Assembly: GCA_016794785.1 (NCBI GenBank) | Contig: JAEUHC010000004.1 | Span: forward strand, 124,001 to 188,000 | Length of the DNA stretch: 64,000 bases | From: Opitutaceae bacterium | GTDB lineage: Bacteria > Verrucomicrobiota > Verrucomicrobiia > Opitutales > Opitutaceae | Reading direction: 5' to 3' | Part shown: positions 59,148 to 64,000 of the stretch, one piece after another | Position numbering within the stretch: position 1 is the stretch's first letter | How the letters are laid out: each line of letters opens with the position of its first letter | Translations under genes and position numbers: made by a program | Notes under the pieces: generated by a model | Told to the model about the DNA's origin: nothing | The model's input: the letters and a program-made list of their open reading frames with translations, nothing else | Databases searched by the model: none

Positions 59148-60620
59148 CTACGCCAGAATCGCCTTCACCACGTGCGCTTCCTCGACGCCGGTGAGGCGGG
59201 TGTTGAGGCCGCGGAATTTGTGCGTGAACCGCGCGTGGTCGATGCCGAGGCAGTGCAAAATCGTCGCGTGCAGGTCGCGCAGGTGAACGGGATTCTCCGT
59301 GATGTTGTAGCAGAAATCGTCGGTCGCGCCGTAGGTCATGCCGCCCTTGATGCCGCCGCCCGCGAGCCAGACGGTGAACGCCCGCCCGTGGTGATCGCGG
59401 CCTGCGGCGGGATCGCCGAGCTTGCCCTGGCTGAAGACCGTGCGGCCGAACTCGGTCGCAAAGACCACCAACGTGTCCTCGAGCAGGCCGCGTTGCTTGA
59501 GATCCTTGATCAGCGCGGCGGTGGGCTGGTCGATGTCGCGGCACTGGTTCGGCAATTGCCGCGCGAGCGCGATGTGCTGATCCCAGCCGCGGTGGAAGAG
59601 CTGGACGAAACGCACGTCGCGCTCGAGCAGGCGGCGCGCGAGCAGGCAGTTGGCGGCGTAGCTGCCGGGCTTGCGCACCTCGGGACCGTAGGCGTCGAGC
59701 GTCGCGGCGGACTCGCCGGAGATGTCGGCCAGCTCCGGCACGGAGGTCTGCATGCGAAACGCCATCTCGTAGGCGTCGATGCGCGCGATCGTCTCGGGGT
59801 CGCCGAGCTCGGCGGCGCGGGAGTGGTTGAGCGCGGCGAGATCGTCGAGCACGGCGCGGCGCTGCGCGCGTTCCACGCCGGGCGGATTGTTGAGGTAGAG
59901 GACGGGATTGGCACCGGGGCGCAGGCCCACGCCTTGGTGTGAGGCAGGCAGGAAGCCACTGCCCCACAGGCGCGAGAAGATCGGCTGGCCGGGATTTTTT
60001 CCCGTGCCCTGCGAGACCATCGCGATGAAGGCGGGGAGGTTTTCGTTTTCCGTGCCGAGGCCGTAGCTCGCCCACGCGCCCATGCTGGCGTAGCCGGGGA
60101 GCTGGTTGCCGGTGTTGAGATAAGTGATCGCGGGATCGTGGTTAATCGCCTCGGTGTGCAGGCTCTTCACGATGCAGATGTCGTCCGCGATCGTCTGCGT
60201 GTGCGGCAGCAGGTCGCTGATCCAGGTGCCGTGTTTGCCGCAGAGCTTGCCGGTTTTCAGCGGGGGCACGACGGGATAGGCGCTCTGGCCGCTCGTCATG
60301 CCAGTGAGGCGCTGCGTGCCCTTCACGGACGCGGGGATTTCCTGGCCGGCGTGCCGGTGGAGCATGGGCTTGTCGTCGAAAAGATCGACGTGCGAGAGGC
60401 CGCCGCTCTGGAAGAGGCAAAGCACGCGCTTGGCGGTGGGCTTGAAATGCGGGAGACCGGGCTGGCCCTTGGCCTTTGACTCAACGGCCCGCGCGATCGA
60501 GGACGACAGGAGGGAGCCAAGCGCGACGCCGCCGATGCCCCGCGCGGACTGGCCGATGAAGGTGCGCCGGGTGAGGTGCGTGAGGTAGTCGGCGAGCGGA
60601 GCGGAAGGCTGCATGGTCAT
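59148..60620 (-). CDS. Tat-exported DUF1501 protein
   Basis: A 490-residue DUF1501 protein of the sulfatase/alkaline-phosphatase fold. The twin-arginine signal is THLTRRTFIGQSARGIGGVA. Family segments are LCLFQSGGLSHVDLFDDKPM, HTEAINHDPAITYLNTGNQL, DTLVVFATEFGRTVFSQGKL, GRDHHGRAFTVWLAGGGIKG and LGIDHARFTHKFRGLNTRLT. It follows the cytochrome/DUF1549/DUF1553 gene with a 187-base gap and precedes the sulfatase, all leftward. Two ATG codons two residues apart can both serve as start. The protein differs clearly from the other two DUF1501 proteins in this window, so they are not recent duplicates. Confidence 0.88.
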   Translation of the reverse strand: MTMQPSAPLADYLTHLTRRTFIGQSARGIGGVALGSLLSSSIARAVESKAKGQPGLPHFKPTAKRVLCLFQSGGLSHVDLFDDKPMLHRHAGQEIPASVKGTQRLTGMTSGQSAYPVVPPLKTGKLCGKHGTWISDLLPHTQTIADDICIVKSLHTEAINHDPAITYLNTGNQLPGYASMGAWASYGLGTENENLPAFIAMVSQGTGKNPGQPIFSRLWGSGFLPASHQGVGLRPGANPVLYLNNPPGVERAQRRAVLDDLAALNHSRAAELGDPETIARIDAYEMAFRMQTSVPELADISGESAATLDAYGPEVRKPGSYAANCLLARRLLERDVRFVQLFHRGWDQHIALARQLPNQCRDIDQPTAALIKDLKQRGLLEDTLVVFATEFGRTVFSQGKLGDPAAGRDHHGRAFTVWLAGGGIKGGMTYGATDDFCYNITENPVHLRDLHATILHCLGIDHARFTHKFRGLNTRLTGVEEAHVVKAILA

Positions 60621-60807
60621 CGATACGGGCTGAATTTAGCCACAGAGGGCACGGAGCGCTGACACAGAGAGCACAGAGAAATAAAAGACGCGCGGCGGGG
60701 AGTGAATGCTGCCTTGGTAACCCGAGCAGCCGGACGCTGCACGGCCTCCCGCAGCCTCCGGATCGGGCCTCTGTGAACTCTGTGGCAAGATCGAGGGCAT
60801 GACGCTG

Positions 60808-63800
60808 TCAGTTCCTCGTGAGGGTTTCGCTGAGGTTGAGGAGCATCGTGGCGACCTGTGCCCAGGCGGCGTGCTCGGCGGGCGGGATGGTTTCGTTGCG
60901 CGGGGACTCCCCGACGCTGAGAAAGGCGCGGGCGGCGGGCTCATCCTTCGCGTAGCGGGCGCGCTCGCGCTCGAGGGCGGCGGCGAGCACGCCGAGTTCG
61001 CGGAGCTTGGGCGCACGGGAGACGCATTCGGCAAAGGCCCAGCCGAGGCGCGCCGTGTCGTCGCCGGGCCGCGCGAGGATGCGCTCGGCAAACGCGCGCG
61101 CGGCCTCGACGAACTGCGGGTCGTTGAGCGTGACGAGGGCCTGGAGCGGGGTCGTGGTGTTGCCGCGCTCGATGGTGCAGACCTCGCGGTTGGGCGCGTC
61201 GAAGGCCATCATGCCCGGCGGCGGCGCGGTGCGTTTCCAATAGGTGTAGAGGGAACGGCGGTAGAGTTTCTCGCCGTGGTCCTGCACAAAAGTCTGCGCG
61301 GTCGCGGGCGAGCTGCCGTAATGGCTGACCTCGCGCCAGAGGTCGCCGGGGGCGTAGGGATTGACGCTGGGGCCGCCGAGCCGCGGGACGAGCAGGCCGC
61401 TCACCGCGAGCGCCTGATCGCGCACGAACTCCGCCGCGAGGCGGAAGCGCGGCCCGCGCGCGAGGAGGCGATTCTGCGGATCGCGCTCGAACTGCGCGGG
61501 CGTCGCGACAGACGACTGCCGGTAGGTCGCGCTGGTGACGATCTGCGTGACGAGGCGCTTCACATCCCAGCCGTGCTCCATGAAATCGACGGCGAGCCAG
61601 TCGAGCAGCTCGGGATGGCTCGGCCATTCGCCCTGCGCGCCGAAATCAGCGGGCGTCGCGACGAGACCCGTGCCGAAAAACAGTTTCCAGAGGCGGTTCA
61701 CCGCCACGCGCGCCGTGAGCGGATTCTCGCGCATGACCACCCATTGCGCGAGGCCGAGGCGATCAGCGGGCGCGCCCGCGGGCAACGGCGGGAGCGCGGC
61801 CGGCGTGGCGGCGCCGACCTTGAGGGTGGGCTGCGCGTAGTCGCCGCGGTTGAGGATGAACGTGTCGCGCGGCTTGGCGGCTACCTCCATGACCATCGTC
61901 GGGAAAGGCTCGGTGAGCGCCGCGAGCCGGTCGCGGAGATTGGCGAGCGCGATGCGGTCGCGCGCGAGTTCCTCGCCTTGCGCCGCGCAATGGCGCCAGA
62001 GCGCGTCCGTGATGGCCGGCGTGCGCTGCGCGGCCGGGACGCCGAGCGCGGCGACAATCTCGGCGGGCAGATCCGTGCCGTCGTCGGTGCCGGTGAGGGC
62101 GCAGACCTCGATGAGACCGGGGATCATGACCTTGCCGGCGCCGAAGTTGAGCTGGACGGTGAGATACGGCGCGACTGTGGGATCAATCGGGCGGGCGAGC
62201 GTGGCGGTGAGATGGACGGGACCTTCCGTGGCGAGATCGGGCGACCAGCCGGAGTCGTTGCGCGGATCGAGGCAGCCGGCGGGCGGATTGGCGGGCTCCC
62301 ATGAGCTGGCGGTGACGCGGGCGATTTTCTCCAGCTTGTGCAAGTTGACTTGATCGCCGGGCACGGCGTCGGCCGAGAGCGCGACGGCGGTGAGCTTGAA
62401 CGTGCCCTTCTGCGTCGGCTCGGGCGGCGGCGCCATTTTCTTGGCGGCGTTCTTGCCGGCCGGCTGGCGCGGCGGCGTGGCGCGAGCGGGACCATTCCCC
62501 CACCCGCCCAGCGGCAGATCGGGTTGCGGGTGCATGACGAAACGCAGGCCCGTGATCGGGCCGGCGTCGCGCGGCAGCTCGGCGAGGATATCGAACGCCG
62601 CAAGATCGCCGGGGTTGCGGAGCTTCACGCGGCCTTCCTCGGTGACCTCGAAGCCCGCTCCGCGGTTGGGCGTCGAGACTTTGGTGGCGCGGAGCGGAAA
62701 CACGCGGAGCCCCTTCCCTCGCGCCGCGAGGCGGGCCTGCTCCCGCTGTTCCCACGTCGCGAGAATCGCGTCGTCACGGCGGGCGAGGCGCTGCTCGAGC
62801 GCGGCGATCTGCTGCCGCAACGCCGGCACCTCGTCGGTCTTCAGGACCGTGCGGGCTTGGATGCTAGGGCCGGGATTCACGCCCGCGTTGCCGTCGAGTC
62901 CGCGGTCGGGCAGCGAATTGAAGAACGCGAAGAGACTGAAGTAATCGCGCTGCGTGATGGGATCGAACTTGTGATCGTGGCACTGGGCGCAGGCGAAGGT
63001 GAGGCCGAGCACGGCTTCGCCGAGGGTCTTCACGCGGTCGGCGTTGTAGTTGACGAGGTTCTCCTCGGGGATCGTGCCGCCCTCGTGGGTGACCATGTTG
63101 TTGCGCTGGAAACCGGTCGCGATGCGCTGCGCCTCGGTCGCGCCGGGCAGGAGATCCCCGGCGAGCTGCTCCACGAGGAATTGATCGTAGGGCTTGTTGT
63201 CGTTGAAGGCTTGGATCACCCAGTCGCGCCAAAGCCACATGTGGCGGCCGCCGTCGATGGAGAAGCCGTTGGTGTCGGCGTAGCGCGCGGCGTCCATCCA
63301 ATCGAGCGCCAGGCGCTCGCCGAAATGCGGGCTGGCGAGCAGGCGGTCCACGAGGCGGGCGTAGGCCTCGGGCGAACGATCGGCGACAAACGCGGCGACC
63401 TCGGCCGCCGAAGGCGGCAGGCCGGTGAGGTCGAGCGCGACACGGCGGATGAGCGTGGGACGATCGGCGGGTGCGGACGGGGTGAGGTTTTCCGCGGCAA
63501 GTTTCGCCCGCACGAAGGCATCGATGGGATTCGAGGTAAGGTGGAGAGAAGGAGAGACGGAGAGAGGGGGAGAAGTTGTGGTTTCTCCGTCTCTCCTTCT
63601 CTCTGTCTCTCCATCTACGGCGGAAGTCATGTGTGGCAGAGCGGACTTCACCGGCGCGACCAACGACCAGTGCGGTGCGTAAACCGCGCCCTGCTCGATC
63701 CAAGTCTTCAGTTTCTGTTTTTGCGCGTCCGTCAGCTTCAGGTGCGACTCGGGCGGGGGCATGACTTCGTCGTCATGCGGGCTCGTTATGCGCTGCCACA

Positions 63801-64000
63801 CCTCGCTCGCGGCCGGATCGCCGGGCTTGATGCGGGTGATGCCCTCGCGCGTCGCGTAGGCCGACTCGGCGAGATCGAGGCGCAGCTCCGCTTTGCGGCC
63901 CTTTTCATCGAAGCCGTGGCACGCGAAACAATTCTCCGCGAGGATCGGGCGGATGTCGCGGTTGTAGTCCAGCGGGGCCGCCCCGAGTGAGGCGGCCGAG
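60808..64000 (-). CDS. Planctomycete-type cytochrome / DUF1549 / DUF1553 protein, 5' end cut
   Basis: The frame runs from 60808 through the right edge without a start, so only part of the signal peptide is missing. At the edge the sequence reads SAASLGAAPLDYNRDIRPIL, followed by the heme motif Cys-Phe-Ala-Cys-His. DUF1549 follows (PIDAFVRAKLAAENLTPSAP, LIRRVALDLTGLPPSAAEVA and SPHFGERLALDWMDAARYAD), then a second CxxCH motif (FACAQCHDHKFDPITQRDYF). The middle holds a long module with LGGWGNGPARATPPRQPAGK. DUF1553 contains AVNRLWKLFFGTGLVATPAD. About 1063 residues are visible. A low-complexity stretch encoding repeated Ser, Pro, Arg and Glu lies near 63540-63610. It is the upstream partner of the DUF1501 gene. 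Confidence 0.87.
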   Translation of the reverse strand, partial: SAASLGAAPLDYNRDIRPILAENCFACHGFDEKGRKAELRLDLAESAYATREGITRIKPGDPAASEVWQRITSPHDDEVMPPPESHLKLTDAQKQKLKTWIEQGAVYAPHWSLVAPVKSALPHMTSAVDGETERRRDGETTTSPPLSVSPSLHLTSNPIDAFVRAKLAAENLTPSAPADRPTLIRRVALDLTGLPPSAAEVAAFVADRSPEAYARLVDRLLASPHFGERLALDWMDAARYADTNGFSIDGGRHMWLWRDWVIQAFNDNKPYDQFLVEQLAGDLLPGATEAQRIATGFQRNNMVTHEGGTIPEENLVNYNADRVKTLGEAVLGLTFACAQCHDHKFDPITQRDYFSLFAFFNSLPDRGLDGNAGVNPGPSIQARTVLKTDEVPALRQQIAALEQRLARRDDAILATWEQREQARLAARGKGLRVFPLRATKVSTPNRGAGFEVTEEGRVKLRNPGDLAAFDILAELPRDAGPITGLRFVMHPQPDLPLGGWGNGPARATPPRQPAGKNAAKKMAPPPEPTQKGTFKLTAVALSADAVPGDQVNLHKLEKIARVTASSWEPANPPAGCLDPRNDSGWSPDLATEGPVHLTATLARPIDPTVAPYLTVQLNFGAGKVMIPGLIEVCALTGTDDGTDLPAEIVAALGVPAAQRTPAITDALWRHCAAQGEELARDRIALANLRDRLAALTEPFPTMVMEVAAKPRDTFILNRGDYAQPTLKVGAATPAALPPLPAGAPADRLGLAQWVVMRENPLTARVAVNRLWKLFFGTGLVATPADFGAQGEWPSHPELLDWLAVDFMEHGWDVKRLVTQIVTSATYRQSSVATPAQFERDPQNRLLARGPRFRLAAEFVRDQALAVSGLLVPRLGGPSVNPYAPGDLWREVSHYGSSPATAQTFVQDHGEKLYRRSLYTYWKRTAPPPGMMAFDAPNREVCTIERGNTTTPLQALVTLNDPQFVEAARAFAERILARPGDDTARLGWAFAECVSRAPKLRELGVLAAALERERARYAKDEPAARAFLSVGESPRNETIPPAEHAAWAQVATMLLNLSETLTRN

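Noticed and set aside
1..64000. CRISPR arrays, tRNA or rRNA genes
   Set aside because: No regularly spaced direct repeats and no tRNA- or rRNA-like sequence were recognised when reading the window; weak or unusual RNA genes could still be missed without a covariance search.

Overview
The window looks like the chromosome of a high-GC verrucomicrobium, probably near Opitutaceae (inferred from gene content; no rRNA gene is present). It has three genes for proteins with a planctomycete-type cytochrome plus DUF1549/DUF1553, and three for Tat-exported DUF1501 proteins. It also has ECF sigma factor/FecR pairs, a sulfatase, a long TonB-dependent receptor, a heparinase II/III-like protein, ThuA and Gfo/Idh/MocA proteins. 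This is the usual equipment of a polysaccharide-degrading PVC bacterium. No tRNA, rRNA, CRISPR array or intact insertion sequence was seen.

Layout. 1-2790: the 3' part of one ECF sigma gene, then an ECF sigma gene translationally coupled to a FecR/LamG gene. 2950-8054: housekeeping genes, with threonine synthase (thrC), an S41 peptidase coupled to topoisomerase IV subunit B (parE), and an AsmA-like protein. 8173-12464: the first DUF1501/planctomycete-cytochrome pair. 12605-19172: a rightward block with a DsbA-fold protein, a TPR protein, a complete CUT2-type sugar ABC transporter (ATPase, two permeases, binding protein) and an SGNH hydrolase. 19216-23933: two paralogous small secreted proteins around a Gfo/Idh/MocA oxidoreductase, a Tat-exported mannonate dehydratase-like protein and a ThuA protein. 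23934-25700: an accessory stretch with a cassette-like hypothetical gene and a Val/Ile-rich leader peptide with a textbook transcription attenuator, but no branched-chain amino acid gene downstream. 25709-34405: a three-gene RND efflux operon whose middle gene is unusually long.

34651-45362: a 2-hydroxyacid dehydrogenase gene facing a leftward cluster running ECF sigma, FecR-like, cytochrome/DUF1549/DUF1553, an AT-richer unknown gene, DUF1501 and heparinase II/III. 45511-50754: a likely defence or mobile island with a KilA-N gene and a 1371-residue STAND NTPase carrying a DUF4297/Cap4-like nuclease domain at its N-terminus. 50878-64000: a leftward cluster for sulfated polysaccharide use, with cytochrome/DUF1549/DUF1553 (5' end cut by the window edge), DUF1501, sulfatase, a terminator, TonB-dependent receptor and a c-type cytochrome/beta-propeller protein.

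Inference on function: the TonB-dependent receptor, sulfatase, heparinase-like enzyme, CUT2 transporter, SGNH hydrolase and mannonate dehydratase-like protein fit uptake and breakdown of complex, partly sulfated or uronate-rich glycans, with ECF/FecR pairs as likely regulators. Several families of REP-like inverted repeats lie in the gaps, often touching stop codons. The two observations most worth follow-up are the orphan attenuator (25147-25309) and the candidate defence STAND protein (46639-50754).
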